In this document: positions 27,001 to 31,808 of the stretch, in pieces | Layout: each line of letters begins with the position of its first letter | Position numbering within the stretch: position 1 is the stretch's first letter | From: Chitinophaga nivalis | Lineage (GTDB): Bacteria; Bacteroidota; Bacteroidia; Chitinophagales; Chitinophagaceae | Assembly (NCBI RefSeq): GCF_025989125.1 | Contig: NZ_JAPDNR010000001.1 | Coordinates: 3,330,301-3,394,300, forward strand | Direction of reading: 5' to 3' | DNA length: 64,000 bases | Notes under the pieces: model-generated | Databases searched by the model: none | Seen by the model: only the letters and a program-made list of their open reading frames with translations | Told to the model about the DNA's origin: nothing | Made by a program: the position numbers and the translations under genes

Positions 27001-28225
27001 CGGTGTAAAAAGAGCGGTCATCGTATTGAAGCAGTTACCGTCCGGTGCGAAGTACCTGGTAGGATATTATGTGGCCGCGGAACCGCTCAACCACCAGCAG
27101 TTGCTCACCTGGCTGGGAGACTACCTGCCGGAGTACATGGTGCCGGCTACCCTGGTATACCTGGAGAAATTACCGCTGACAGCAAATGGAAAACTTAACC
27201 ATCCTGCTTTACCGGTGCCGGTTTTCTCCGACGATATACCATATCAGGCGCCAGAGAATGAAACGGAGGAAGTGCTCCGCGATATCTATGCAGAAATATT
27301 GGGCCTGCAACAGCAACAGGTGGGTATTAATGATGACTTCTTCCGCCTGGGAGGTAATAGTATCCTCGCTATCCGGGTGGTAAGACAGATCAGCCACCGG
27401 TTACATACAGAAGTGAGACTGGCAACACTGTTGATGAGTAAGTCGATAAAAGGACTGGCTACGCTCATTCGTAAAGGCGACAGTAAAGGACAGCTGATTA
27501 CGAAGCTCAATACGGCTGTTGACAAGGAGCCTATTTTCATGATTCACCCGGCAGCCGGAGGCAGTGAGGTGTATACATCGCTGGCAGAAAAATTAAGTGA
27601 TGATTTCTCCTGCTACGGTATTGAACCGTATAATTTGTATCACCAGGAAAAAATAAACGACCTGCAGACATTAGCGGCTCACTATCTGGATCTGATAGAT
27701 CAGGTACCTGCCACTGACACCACCAAAGGTTACAGGTTGCTGGGATGGTCATTAGGAGGACAGATAGCACTTGAAATGGCGGCTTTGCTGGAGAGCAGAG
27801 GGGTTACTGATATCAGGGTTTATCTGTTGGATACTGTGTTGAGAGAAGAGGATACCGACTTACAACAGCTCTTCAAAAAGGCGGCAGCAAGCAGTAACGG
27901 TATTATCCGTGATAAGCCACAGATGGAAAATATCTATGTACAGGAAGAATTGAATACGCTGGAAGATCAGTTGTCGGAACAGGCCATTTCTCAACGGTTA
28001 AGTGCTGCAAAGATCATATTGTTAAAAGCGATGTTGGTGGATGAACGTTACCAGCAGGAAGATATCCTGGCACTATATCAGGGTATTCTGCAGTTGCCGT
28101 TTAACAATATCGACCGGGTGGCGGCTGCTGATCAGATCCGGGTGATACCGGTGCAGGATAAGCACCATGGTAATATACTGGAAGAGGAGGCAGCTATTTA
28201 TGCGGCCATCCTGGAGGAGGAATAA
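6083..28225 (+). CDS. Five-module non-ribosomal peptide synthetase
   Basis: A 7380-aa assembly line. Approximate domains by residue: C1 1-450 (PHILIDG, second His kept), A1 471-980, T1 1027 (LGGNS), E1 1083-1509, C2 1512-1970, A2 1991-2483, T2 2533, E2 2591-3010, C3 3013-3473, A3 3492-4003, T3 4047, E3 4105-4533, C4 4543-4996, A4 5020-5530, T4 5575, E4 5632-6066, C5 6071-6526, A5 6553-7043, T5 7090, TE 7146-7380 (GWSLGG). Specificity codes read by eye: A1 DVWHFSLVDK (Ser), A2 DACSIGEVCK (unassigned), A3 DAFFLGCAYK and A4 DAFWLGCTFK (branched aliphatic, Ile/Val-like), A5 DSEDSGSVTK (acidic pocket, probably a basic residue). An N-terminal C domain with no upstream module suggests N-acylation. 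E1 and E2 look dead. Predicted product: acyl-Ser-X-D-aliphatic-D-aliphatic-basic, released by hydrolysis or cyclisation. No MbtH or PPTase gene is nearby. Confidence 0.95.
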   Translation: MSITTHIPWTFNDQKVPLTPYQAMLYQKYLQDIHRDDYHVIWDQLLSGDIDIVWFNQRLIKFVNDHVFVNSNVTEERDQYFWIQRAPIPDTAQLLQCYADPLSPEDILQLTLKRFDLKKDLLIRLYLLKQDSNNYRFICTIPHILIDGMAENQFIYEISRYYSDIQYNKETAVQHQVLQQYQLWDKLNAAWQEGRSEMSDFWTKHLNNLPAVNTDFLKTNAHVVKSPLLLEPFKTAEIRFSYDETVLADVLKVAVKYELDHAAYAELILAILLHQTNQQQDIAIGNPIDILESDSLQYHTHNNYIIRDYRFNEATTLRGVISQYSTYQQEFKQANAGCIPIREVLQYVGNKDLLTVVFAQANLNEMLLSYKGLANVDINSQLNRYVPGRLIFEQEIREGRIDFRISYNSREFNSARMNNFINVYRHLFTKVLEDLLNDGAGNAVHSYELLQAPDYTRIFDEWNATQKEFPEDQTIHSMFEEQVRRTPENIALVYEDLQFTYRELNNRANQLADYLKASYDIQPDDLIVLCLDRSEHMLVSVLAILKSGAAYVPVDPGYPDDRIDYIIADTQTKVVLTSSRYAARLSGLSGTVPVESVDKPILLSGIITDFSTENQTDSSQPENLAYVIYTSGTTGRPKGVMVEHKGIINRIVWMNNEYPLVPSDRILQKTPYVFDVSVWELFWANWYGAAIVIAPPDVHRDSVALAKLIDTAGVTVLHFVPSMLSAFEGVLENEEYLQQGLSSLRYIFCSGEALLLKQVTKSHELIPSAEIHNLYGPTEASVDILYYDCNARDIDKVAIGYPISNIRVYILDGNLSAVPVGAEGELYAAGVGLARGYLHLPGLTAERFIPNPFQTEEERQLGIYDRLYKTGDLVKYQRDGAIDYLGRNDFQVKIRGFRIELGEIENRLADYPDVTQAVVVAKGEGADKFLAGYYVAPAPLDQQVILDHMGLHLPEYMLPAILIHLYEMPLTTNGKLDRKALPEAVFINTDDYHAPENEIHTQLCQIYAELLELEPEKISIHSSFFRLGGNSIMGTQLVSRVRRQLGVEITIMDVFKHKTVAALYSELIAQNDTIAAVQAEQGVLTGTLPLLPFHTSVLNKITTGGDLSGYTYIGIVPPADQELLTLSVQQLFAWHDALRIHAVSDSNTWQLIYQDTADHTSLTYITGDEGTLQHWLTGQLQDAAASSFPLARVVYLKGATPENDRLYFLLHALIADVASGHILIKDLERIYLYLAANREDAATVQAATILGNKGGSYRQWLNELSVTLTHEQDGAAAEQIYWEKVLTAIPASNASLGVVRDSSLHHEEFVLDQYYTGLLSGTGNKVYNTRTQELILGALSMLLRSWTGHQEHYVLLQDQLRETLPTALDFSRTIGALTPGYPVSISCGDDPAATIVEIKESIRNVPGHGSRFVAVGGVGEKELPNIRFTYLGEFETAAEAPITVWRGADDLTWDVSQDAQYILSIAALIIGGQLHVRLLGHLATGELSQLFTGFQHHLKVVIDYLHDQSRTYLTPADVGGIVSKDYLNRLQAAQELDGVYLANSLHQGFIYHALSQGDVDDAYCVQIVWEYNALPDVLNLEGAWKAAQARFSTMRLRFAWEEELLQIVDKQGTLDWRYSDLTHVSPEEQETILNKLQADDRTEQYDLAKAGLFRLYLIKIGDTHYRCIFSHHHAILDGWSIPVLFNYVHDTYEQLRKGWPVNTSVDSSYEAAQVYLQHHWGDNKIFWKDYVALLTEKEDLTGLLLPEKRKTILSEYRHVAVPAKQVRYVKDEKYAILKALCYKYDLTPNAVIQYFWHKQLRIYGGVDTTVVGMTVSGRNIPIDDAETAVGLFINTLPVILEHKGGLVWKEITTLQAYINEVNSRGEMNLSKLQKNGERLFCCLYDYENFPVPRVESEVELQIEFREMVEKLDYPLGFMAFERGGEIKMTLHYAGELFSEEQMNEMVGGVVHLLDQWLENPSLESHALNYVNDVQYQQLIRQWNDTTVNHPQQATVPAFFEQQVNRTPDNIALVSGESVLTYRTLNEKANQLAAYLRATYHIQPDDLIALCLDRSEYMLIAILAVMKAGAAYVPLDPAYPDERITYIWEDTQAKVLLTHAIHQPRLTALNAASAVAAIDADDFNSLVGTYPATNIPLESSHTHNLAYVIYTSGTTGKPKGVLVEHKSVVNLIHELITVHRLDRYEHIGIYSSYVFDAFVCEAFPVFCNGNTMYLYSEQLRTSVDDLRAYIQQKNIAVSVIPSALLPQFLEQPVPALKTIITGGERLPDIVPGTLLAELVNEYGPTEATVCTSYHCYEPGGHQSSIGRPIGNITCYVLGKDLQVLPVGATGELYVGGSGVTRGYLHLPELTAEKFIANPFRSAEETTTGLNGRLYKTGDLVRYLPDGTMEFVGRTDFQVKIRGYRIELGEIESKLTTHPAIKQVVVLTREQGGAKFLVAYYIAEQVLPHPDLLAYAASVLPAYMVPAVFVYLEQLPLTRNGKLDRQALPVPELETATDGYQAPLNETEALLCNIYAELLDLKAGTVGTGSDFFRLGGDSIVSIRLVSRIRQHLRVEITVKDVFKYRTIAALYNHIVQKQAAGAVAAQTEQDILTGTVNWSPVQQWYLADNDLQGRQLLYIAVPELDHSLLEQSLQKLIAYHDVLRLAYKKDKNGYEQYYAAADATGDWHIHTLNDVELSGKNNGVWEAADRLFNITYVAAESPADAYLQVAAYPLLLDIPSWKIIVRDWQRIYSYLSAQPGNTTDIHVHNILGAKGSSYRQWVNAVGSYLVKEEYQSGQRDHWHAVTAAATAGNQQLEAIATTTVLHTRIQLDARYSKLLLDENNKIYRTATEELLLSGLYLSLSALTGSVQHQVLLAGDGRALEAGTLQSSHTTGLYTTIYPVELSTDKQDFATVIVAVKEALRKVPDQGIGFGAILPHAGDTLPHISFQYLGQFNNRTAEEASWQLTGEGAGWSLLPVNNDQHVIHINAIAVDGILQLNITGRLSAADLQQFATGFRQQLEAIADYLSTQERGYLTAADVKYIVSAEHLTALQADREITGIYLANSLQQGFIYHALNQGDIDSAYRVQHTWDYNNPLQVDLLEQAWQKAQQRYSTLRLRFAWEEALVQIIDKTGALDWRYSNIDHLSKEEQEQTIEQILTADQAIGYDLAAGNLFRIYLIRFSAEQYRCIFSNHHAILDGWSMPVLMNYVHTVYLQLLAGEQPEEITTDNYAATQLYLQQSGVNHTEYWNGCLEGLTDREDLSGLLKPGKRQVQLPDYRHIIAPASEELVINATRYTALKAFCSQHGLTLNAVLQYLWHKQLSVYGGVATTVVGMTVAGRNLAIDGIEEAVGLYINTLPVVLKHEEEQVLTSISRLQDQINEVNSHSNIDLSKLQKGGERLFSSLFVYENYPEPASIGEGQLHIEFKQGIGKLDYSLAVVVYEFPGEVALRLEYAGELFSSGQISQLLTGMITLLDQLIAQPAITSQEIRYVDQAQYNQLVHDWNATASAYPDQATIPELFEQQVLLTPHHTALVYEGGSLTYEELNIAANRLAAYLKATYDIVPDDLIGLCVDRSPDMIIATLAILKSGAAYVPVDPEYPIARIAFVMADVKPRVILTNERNVLRLQSCSDAAIEVLDSSSFRETLVTTCSPSNLTTATQADSLAYVIYTSGTTGQPKGVMIAHQGVNRLVKNINYLTITAQDVLLQLSTVSFDAATFEIWGALLNGAKLVLVAEIMDIAADPGKFRQLLTTHEVSILFLTKALLDSFYLADDHIFDGVNILLTGGEALNKKLIEKITTQPEGPKYVFNCYGPTENSAYSTTYLCLEEAHLDLSTVPIGRPIANSTAYILSAAHQLLPVGAIGELYVGGDGVARGYLRQPELTAARFIPNPFQTAEEKATGSNSRLYKSGDLVRFLPDGNLEFVGRNDQQVKVRGYRIELEEIESKLITFAGIKQALVLARTQGAGKYLVGYYVADNALEHQEILQHLKEQLPDYMVPSALVYLEQLPVTINGKLDRTALPDPELLDNDTYQAPANETEASLCGIYGELLGLDPAKISTHDDFFRLGGDSIVSIQLVSRLRQRLGIQVSVRDIFKHRTIASLYSQVIASGTTSQKVLETEQGVLTGSADLLPVQSWFFNKLSRGLLPEYNHWNQSFLVVVPALDIELLHAAVTLLINYHDVLRFTYQQTGAGYQQHYEAAVPPFHIHQLDIRSLLDREELDTVLTEWQRGFDIFGTRLWQIGYISGYADGSSRLYFALHHLLIDAVSWRILSEDLQRIYTHLSAPENPPASAAQILGAKGSSYRQWTAAIKGYLSADEARFAAEKSRWEQVTTGIAAYNTLLASLADDTIKEVSFSLDAATTAFLLRDSHRVYHTEINDLLLSALSQTLSSLTGSDRHYVLLEGHGREEVFPGLDVTHTVGWFTTMYPVMLPSYRHDTGKVITAVKESLRSIPNKGIGYGALLGYVDQVLPEISFNYLGQLDNTGTDIAHNWHISGERSGTAMSEANNFHSVLSINGMVTNGQLHLYLSGRLSSVVLDVLSSNYRQSLEDMLDYLRRQERSYLTVSDVDQVVSAAYLQTLQSTREITGVYLANSLQEGFIYHALNQGEVDDAYRVQLIWDYQVALQEPLLRQAWLYAQQQYSSLRLRFSWEESLIQVIDKTGILNWQYVDLSAVTADAQAGAIAEILSTDRARVYDLTAGNLFRVYLLRLSATHYRCILSNHHAILDGWSMTVLLDYIHSTYLRLQEGHSIAVHPDESYAAAQAYLQSHRQDHRAYWTEYISRLGDRENLSGLLQIDKRQVELSEYRHILSPAEHTLYITDARYAGLKALSREQGVTVNAVLQYLWHKQLSVYGGTATTVVGMTVSGRNLAIDHIEESVGLYINTLPVILEHKDEDILATIRHLQDQINEMSGRSDISLSGLQQGERLFNSLFVYENYPESKGGAGDALGLALIEGIEKLDYPLAVTAYEKDGRIVLWLRYAGELFDAASIAALLNGIGTLLDQLISQPAITSRELRYVDQAQYHQLVHDWNATATAYPDQATIPELFEQQVLLTPDNIALVFEGGSLTYHELNMQANRLAAYLKATYEIVPDDLIALCVDRSPYMIIATLAILKSGAAYVPVDPEYPIARIAFVMADVKPRVVLTNDRNVGRLQSCSDAAIEVIDSSTFQETLTTTYPPLNLNTAAQADNLAYVIYTSGTTGQPKGVMVAHRSVNRLVSNTNYQAITAQDVFLQLSPVSFDAATFEIWGALLNGAKLVLVAEILDMAADPGKFRQLLTTHHVSILWLTKTLFDSFYLADEHIFDGLSNLLVGGEVLNKRLIEKITLQSHGPKHVYNCYGPTENTTFSTTYQCLEEAHLDLHTLPIGRPIANSTAYVLSATQQLLPVGAIGELYVGGAGVARGYLRQPELTAARFIPNPFRTAEEIAAGRNGRLYKSGDLVRYLPDGNIEFVGRNDHQVKVRGYRIELEEIESKLIAFAGVKQAVVLARTQGAGKYLVGYYVADSVLDHQEILQCLNEQLPDYMVPSALVHLEQLPATINGKLDRAALPDPQLLDKDTYQAPVNETEASLCNIYGELLGLDPAKISTHDDFFRMGGDSIVSIQLVSRLRQRLGIQVSVRDIFKHRTIASLYSQVIAKSTSGRQVLQTEQGVLTGLSDLLPVQSWFFDKLSRGLLPEYNHWNQSFLVVVPALDINLLHTAIELLISYHDALRFTYQQTAAGYEQQYAATVAPFNIHELDIRSLPAHVELASVLTEWQRDFDIFGTRLWQIGYLSGYADGSSRLYFAWHHLLIDVVSWRILSEDLQRIYTYLSTQENPPASAEQILGAKGSSYRQWTTAIKGYLSADETALAAEKARWEQVTTGIAAYNAQLATLTDNTVKEISFSLDTAATAFLLRDSHQVYHTAINDLLLSGLSLALSSLTGNEQHYVLLEGHGREEIFPGLDITHTVGWFTTLYPVLLPSNGQHTGEVITAVKESLRSIPNKGIGYGALLGYVAQVLPEISFNYLGQLDNTGTDAVNHWHISGEWSGTAMSDANEDHNILTVNSMVTNGQLHVYLSGRLSADVLEAVNNQYRQSLADILQYLQQQERSYLTVSDVDHIVSAAYLHELQATREIAGVYLANSLQEGFIYHALNQGDVDDAYRVQLVWDYKSALQAPLLRQAWLYAQEKYSSLRLRFSWEESLVQVIDKTGELHWQYEDLSGATTDAQDYAVAEILSTDRSKAYDLSAGNLFRVYLLRLSATHYRCILSNHHAILDGWSMPVLLDYIHSTYLRLQDGYSIAVRLDESYATAQTYLQSHRQHHRDYWTEYVGRLTDREDLSGLLRTDKRHVELSAYRHVLLPFEHTLLITGARYTGLKALSAQYGLTVNAVLQYLWHKQLSLYGGTTTTVVGMTVSGRNLAIDDIEESVGLYINTLPVILEHEDVDILVTIRNLQDQINEVSTRSDISLAGLQHGERLFNSLFVYENYPDPKGAAGDTLGIEFKEGIEKLDYPLAVTAYEKSGEIVVKLEYAGDLFDADKISQILTGIGTLLDQLISRPDITNREIRYLDQPQYNQLIAEWNATTQPYQHDRTLQEVFEEQVKKTPDHIAVAHGEIALTYRELNTRANQLASYLKTVYQVQPDELITLCLRRSVDMVVAILAVWKAGGAYVPIDPEAPDERIAYILADTQAKVILTNAAAETRLTQLSQTAAVTVIDDARLVLPDAQTVSDQPQVNTPQHLAYVIYTSGTTGKPKGVMVPHQGVVNLIQDIHVRYGFGADEVVLQLANYVFDSSIEQILLALLHGHKLLLVDNHSWENESAFLQTLISQQVTYIDATPSLLEILPVTAVSTLRRISSGGEHLTAALLHKIRSAHYRIINSYGPTEATVTVAANLNAYTTGIGRPFANTTLYVLDKYLVPVPVGAAGELYIGGDGVARGYLNLPELTSKSFIANPFQSEEEKANGFNGRLYKTGDLVRYLPDGNLEFLGRNDFQLKIRGYRVEPGEIEAQLQRYPGVKRAVIVLKQLPSGAKYLVGYYVAAEPLNHQQLLTWLGDYLPEYMVPATLVYLEKLPLTANGKLNHPALPVPVFSDDIPYQAPENETEEVLRDIYAEILGLQQQQVGINDDFFRLGGNSILAIRVVRQISHRLHTEVRLATLLMSKSIKGLATLIRKGDSKGQLITKLNTAVDKEPIFMIHPAAGGSEVYTSLAEKLSDDFSCYGIEPYNLYHQEKINDLQTLAAHYLDLIDQVPATDTTKGYRLLGWSLGGQIALEMAALLESRGVTDIRVYLLDTVLREEDTDLQQLFKKAAASSNGIIRDKPQMENIYVQEELNTLEDQLSEQAISQRLSAAKIILLKAMLVDERYQQEDILALYQGILQLPFNNIDRVAAADQIRVIPVQDKHHGNILEEEAAIYAAILEEE
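16499..25666 (+). repeat. 4584-bp tandem duplication of an A-T-E-C unit inside the NRPS
   Basis: Copy one runs from about 16499 to 21082 (A3-T3-E3-C4), copy two from about 21083 to 25666 (A4-T4-E4-C5). Landmarks recur with the same 4584-base offset: the GATCAG before each A domain at 16499, 21083 and 25667, and CTTTTTCCGG before the T-domain serine at 18211 and 22795. 4584 is 1528 codons, so the duplication is in frame. The copies are very alike except around the A-domain pocket. Confidence 0.85.
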
Positions 28226-28257
28226 ATCAGCAAGAATCAAATTATATTACCCTAATT

Positions 28258-28296
28258 GATAAAGGCTGCCACAAATTACCTGTGGCAGCCTTTATC
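28258..28296. terminator. Bidirectional terminator between NRPS and RiPP operon
   Basis: Perfect 16-bp stem (GATAAAGGCTGCCACA / TGTGGCAGCCTTTATC) with a 7-base loop, 32 bases after the NRPS stop and 16 bases beyond the stop of the convergent gene. Placement and symmetry suggest it serves both strands. Confidence 0.85.
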
Positions 28297-28312
28297 GTAT
28301 TAACAGCCTCTT

Positions 28313-30031
28313 TTAAACCGGTTCCGGCGAACCTGAAACCTCCGCCATAATCGGCTGCAGTATGGGCCTGGATAAATCAGGGAGGTCCGCAAACAGGACG
28401 CCGTTCGACATCAGGTATACCACGTCTTTAAAAAATTCCAGCTGCAATTCCTCATGATTCTTATGCAGGTTCATAAAAGGCAGCATGGCTTTAAATGCTT
28501 TAAACATGGTATTGCCGTCGGCGAAAAATTGTAATAATTTCACATTGTTGTCGCTGATCCGTAATTCAGCAATACTATAGGTAGTTTTATCCGGATAGAT
28601 CAGCATATTAATGGCTTCTTCTTCAATATCCCGCTCCAGGTAGATGTAGCCATCCCACCAGTTCCAGCGGCTATGGATCACCTTACTGTAGGGGTGCGTC
28701 CGTAAAATAAGCTGATCATCTGATACCTGTAAGGGATCATGAATAAGATCGTTGGAATATTTACATCTTTCTTCTATTTCTTCCAGCTGCTGATTGGTGA
28801 GGTGGGCAGAGAATTCGTAACGTAGCGATTCATAGGTGAAGATGTCTTTTATTTTAAGTTGATGGGTGGGTTCACTGACCAATGCTGTTTGTACTTGTAC
28901 CCAGTGTTGTAAACTGGTAGCATCCGGGAAGGCCGGCGCTTTCTCGTTGTTAAAGAACTCGCAGACTTTAACCGTACGACGGAAAATGTTTTCTGGTTTA
29001 AGTTGACTTCTTTTTTCAGCAAAGCTGCTGCTATTGTTTTTAATGTCGCCCCGTTTACTGAGGTATGCCGGTGGGTGCGGTATAACGGGTGTTTTCGTAT
29101 GATCGAAGAAGTCAATAATCCGTTGGTAGTATTCCGGATAGTCATTCAGCAACCGTTTGGCAATCTGTTTGCAGACCAGCAGGGATCTTTTTTTGGTACC
29201 GGTCAGGTGGATGTATTTGCGGCCATAGGGAGAAATGCCAAATTCGTCCAGCCGGGTATAATCATAGGAAAGTGGCGTTTGTGGGAAATGCGCTTCATCA
29301 AAAATAGTTTCTGCGGCCGGGATATAAAATCCAGGCAGATGATCCGGCTCGAATAATACCGCGCTCTTAAACCGGGGATCTTTTTTCATATAGGCCGGCA
29401 ATACCTGCTCCGACATATGGGTGGCGAATTGCGGCTGTTTGAATTGCTCGATGGTCGTCTTTTCTTCCGCCAGAAAAGCAAAAGCGGCAGCTGTATACTC
29501 CTTGAAAAAGGCCATGTTGCTACCGCCCAGGATACCGGCATTAAATGCGCGGATCTCTTTCATGTCTATTGCCCTGATCCATTCTGGCAATGCTTCTTGT
29601 GGTTTGATGGTGAAGAGGTCGGTGAACATCTTGAAGTAAAAACCATCTTTCTGACTGCTATCTATCTCTTCATTCTGAAAGATAAAATCATGTGCGTATA
29701 CAAAATCTTCGGGTATTTTTTTGAATAGAAAAGCATCTCCATCTATATGCAGAAACGGGCCAGTCTGCAAAGAGTAGGTGAGGATTTTAGGCACTGCCCA
29801 CAGATAGGTGGGATATGGTACCTCTTCCAGGGTAATATGTACTTTGGTATAAGGCAGTTTAAAACAATCGATCAGCAGATATTTTCCCAGTTCATCCGTA
29901 TATAGTTCAACGTTATCGTAATACTTTCTCAGCTGCAAACAGCTAAGGGCCCAGCTCAGGTAGTGAAATCTGGTATCGAGCCAATTTGCATTCAGGCCGG
30001 GTTTAGACCAAAGCGTCTGTACTATTTTCAT
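28313..30031 (-). CDS. DUF6734-like protein, putative GT-A glycosyltransferase
   Basis: 572 aa, last gene of the operon. The N-terminal half starts MKIVQTLWSKPG and has FLHIDGDAFLF near residues 93-103; the DGD triplet inside a hydrophobic strand looks like the metal- and nucleotide-sugar-binding DxD of GT-A enzymes. The C-terminal half is rich in acidic and aromatic residues and unrecognised. I recall this N-terminal pattern as the Bacteroidota DUF6734 family, which has no assigned function. It starts 12 bases after the GT9-like gene, so co-translation is likely. Glycosylation of the peptide product is inference from context. Confidence 0.75.
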   Translation of the reverse strand: MKIVQTLWSKPGLNANWLDTRFHYLSWALSCLQLRKYYDNVELYTDELGKYLLIDCFKLPYTKVHITLEEVPYPTYLWAVPKILTYSLQTGPFLHIDGDAFLFKKIPEDFVYAHDFIFQNEEIDSSQKDGFYFKMFTDLFTIKPQEALPEWIRAIDMKEIRAFNAGILGGSNMAFFKEYTAAAFAFLAEEKTTIEQFKQPQFATHMSEQVLPAYMKKDPRFKSAVLFEPDHLPGFYIPAAETIFDEAHFPQTPLSYDYTRLDEFGISPYGRKYIHLTGTKKRSLLVCKQIAKRLLNDYPEYYQRIIDFFDHTKTPVIPHPPAYLSKRGDIKNNSSSFAEKRSQLKPENIFRRTVKVCEFFNNEKAPAFPDATSLQHWVQVQTALVSEPTHQLKIKDIFTYESLRYEFSAHLTNQQLEEIEERCKYSNDLIHDPLQVSDDQLILRTHPYSKVIHSRWNWWDGYIYLERDIEEEAINMLIYPDKTTYSIAELRISDNNVKLLQFFADGNTMFKAFKAMLPFMNLHKNHEELQLEFFKDVVYLMSNGVLFADLPDLSRPILQPIMAEVSGSPEPV

Positions 30032-30043
30032 GCGGTATTATTT

Positions 30044-31765
30044 TTATTGTAAAAATTCAGATGGATAGTTGTTATCAACAGGTATGGCCGGATCATGCCC
30101 GGTATATCTTGCTTCAAATGCGGCGGTCAGCAGTGCTCCCGTGATTTCCCGCGGACTGACACTGATTTCCTGAAACCGGCGGTAGTCTTCCGGACAAGCT
30201 TCCAGGGGAATAAAGGTGTGTTGTGCCGAGTCGTCTTTTACCAGAATGACACAATCAATCAGGGAGTTTTTCCACCAGCGCCAGGGCGTATACTCCTGAT
30301 CGAAATGTTGTTTACCGGTATAGACCAGCATGAGCGGCACATTTTCCGGCTTTATTTTCCGGTGGTGAAGAAAATAGGTGTAGACACCGTTTGCCAGGTG
30401 AAACAGACCGGTACAGGGTCCTACAATGGCGGAGGTACGTATGGAAGTCAGAATCGCCAGGTCTTTCCGGATACCGAGTTTTTCTGCAATGATAATATGG
30501 TTCATGGCGGATGCATCCAGTACCTGCTGTAGTTGCCCGTGGATGCCCGATTGTTGTTCATCGAACAACAGCACTTTGGTGTGTGCGGTTGCCAGCAGCC
30601 ATTTGATAAAGTGAATCAATACCTCAAAACGAATGACTTTCTGATCTACAGAAGAGCCATTCAGGATAATGATTAACCGGTCATGTGGTTGTACGCCCTT
30701 TCCTTCCAGCCAGGCAAGTGCGGCACGTCTTTCTGCTGCTGTGACCACAATTTCATGGGTGGTGTCAGGTATAGGGTTTGTCTGATTAGCGTGGCAGGAA
30801 AAAAAGTCGATGTTGAACAGACATTTGAAAGGGTTCTCCACGGAGTCAATGAAGGGGGTAATCGTATACACGGCTGTTTCGGTAAGCCCATCCGGGTAAT
30901 ACCGTTGCACATGTTGCAGGAACTTCGCCATTAAATCCGTTTCAAATAACACCAGGTCATAGGTCGCCAATGCAAGCTCCTCCCACGGCAGATCTGAAAA
31001 ATGTGTATGCTCCGCTAAGGTGGGTGCATATAAAGTTTGCAACAAGGACCGCTTCGTTTTATCCTGGCAGTTAATTGTAATTTTTTCGGCGCCCGGGCAG
31101 ATCTGTAAGGCTTCCCGGATAGACCGGAGCCAGAAGGTGGAGTCACCGATATAAAAGTTACGCTTGTAATCGTCGAGTATCAGGATGTTTCGGTAAGCTT
31201 TTTTCTGCGGAAGGGTATGGGCGGTTGTCAGCTTTTGTAAGAGCGGTGCATAAAGTGATTCCTGCCGGTAGCGGTTAAATCCGATGAAGTCATCTTTTAT
31301 CTCCTGTTTAAAGCGACTGAGCGGGCCTTCTATGAATGCCTGCTCCAGTTGCATGGCGCCGCCTGCTCTGAAAAGGCTGTCTACCCGGGCAAACTGATAT
31401 TGCTCCCGGACGCCTTTCGGATTCAGAAAAGTGAAAACCTGACAGGAGGTCGGAACAGCAGGCAGAAAGGATGTAAGCAGGTGTTGGGAGTGATGAAAGC
31501 ACAGGATATAATCATACGCTGTCAGGTTAATATCCGCCCATTGCTGTTGGATAATGGAGGACTCCAGGTAGCCTGCCAGGCGGCTGTCTTCCTTCCATAG
31601 CCAGCGATAGTCCAGGTCACTATCGTTGTTAATATGGAGCTGCATATTGTTATGATAGTACCTGGATATATACACGGCAACATATAATTGCTGTACGAGC
31701 ATCCTGTCCACATCCTGGAAGTGGATGAGATCATGCAGATCTGCCAGTATGAGCATTTTTTTCAT
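30044..31765 (-). CDS. GT9-like (heptosyltransferase-fold) glycosyltransferase
   Basis: 573 aa, cytoplasmic. The C-terminal part has the GT9 look: RLIIILNGSSVDQK as donor-site loop, a strand-helix repeat (TKVLLFDEQQSG), and VGPCTGLFHLANGVYTYF, matching the GT9 pattern where a Thr-Gly and His close the nucleotide-sugar site. The N-terminal half (starting MKKMLILADLHD) is divergent and may bind the acceptor. It lies 43 bases from the ABC exporter gene and 12 from the DUF6734-like gene. In LPS loci GT9 enzymes add heptose; no LPS genes lie nearby, so a peptide acceptor is possible. Confidence 0.7.
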   Translation of the reverse strand: MKKMLILADLHDLIHFQDVDRMLVQQLYVAVYISRYYHNNMQLHINNDSDLDYRWLWKEDSRLAGYLESSIIQQQWADINLTAYDYILCFHHSQHLLTSFLPAVPTSCQVFTFLNPKGVREQYQFARVDSLFRAGGAMQLEQAFIEGPLSRFKQEIKDDFIGFNRYRQESLYAPLLQKLTTAHTLPQKKAYRNILILDDYKRNFYIGDSTFWLRSIREALQICPGAEKITINCQDKTKRSLLQTLYAPTLAEHTHFSDLPWEELALATYDLVLFETDLMAKFLQHVQRYYPDGLTETAVYTITPFIDSVENPFKCLFNIDFFSCHANQTNPIPDTTHEIVVTAAERRAALAWLEGKGVQPHDRLIIILNGSSVDQKVIRFEVLIHFIKWLLATAHTKVLLFDEQQSGIHGQLQQVLDASAMNHIIIAEKLGIRKDLAILTSIRTSAIVGPCTGLFHLANGVYTYFLHHRKIKPENVPLMLVYTGKQHFDQEYTPWRWWKNSLIDCVILVKDDSAQHTFIPLEACPEDYRRFQEISVSPREITGALLTAAFEARYTGHDPAIPVDNNYPSEFLQ

Positions 31766-31808
31766 ATCCTTTGGTTTCGTTTTAAGCAGCCGGCTGGGCT
31801 GCTGCCTG

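Noticed and set aside
6083..28225. Many opposite-strand and out-of-frame open frames within the NRPS
   Set aside because: They overlap a single continuous synthetase frame with intact domain motifs and have no features of their own.
28313..31765. Assigning the DUF6734-like and GT9-like genes to the NRPS pathway
   Set aside because: They are on the opposite strand, beyond a bidirectional terminator, and tightly packed with the RiPP genes.
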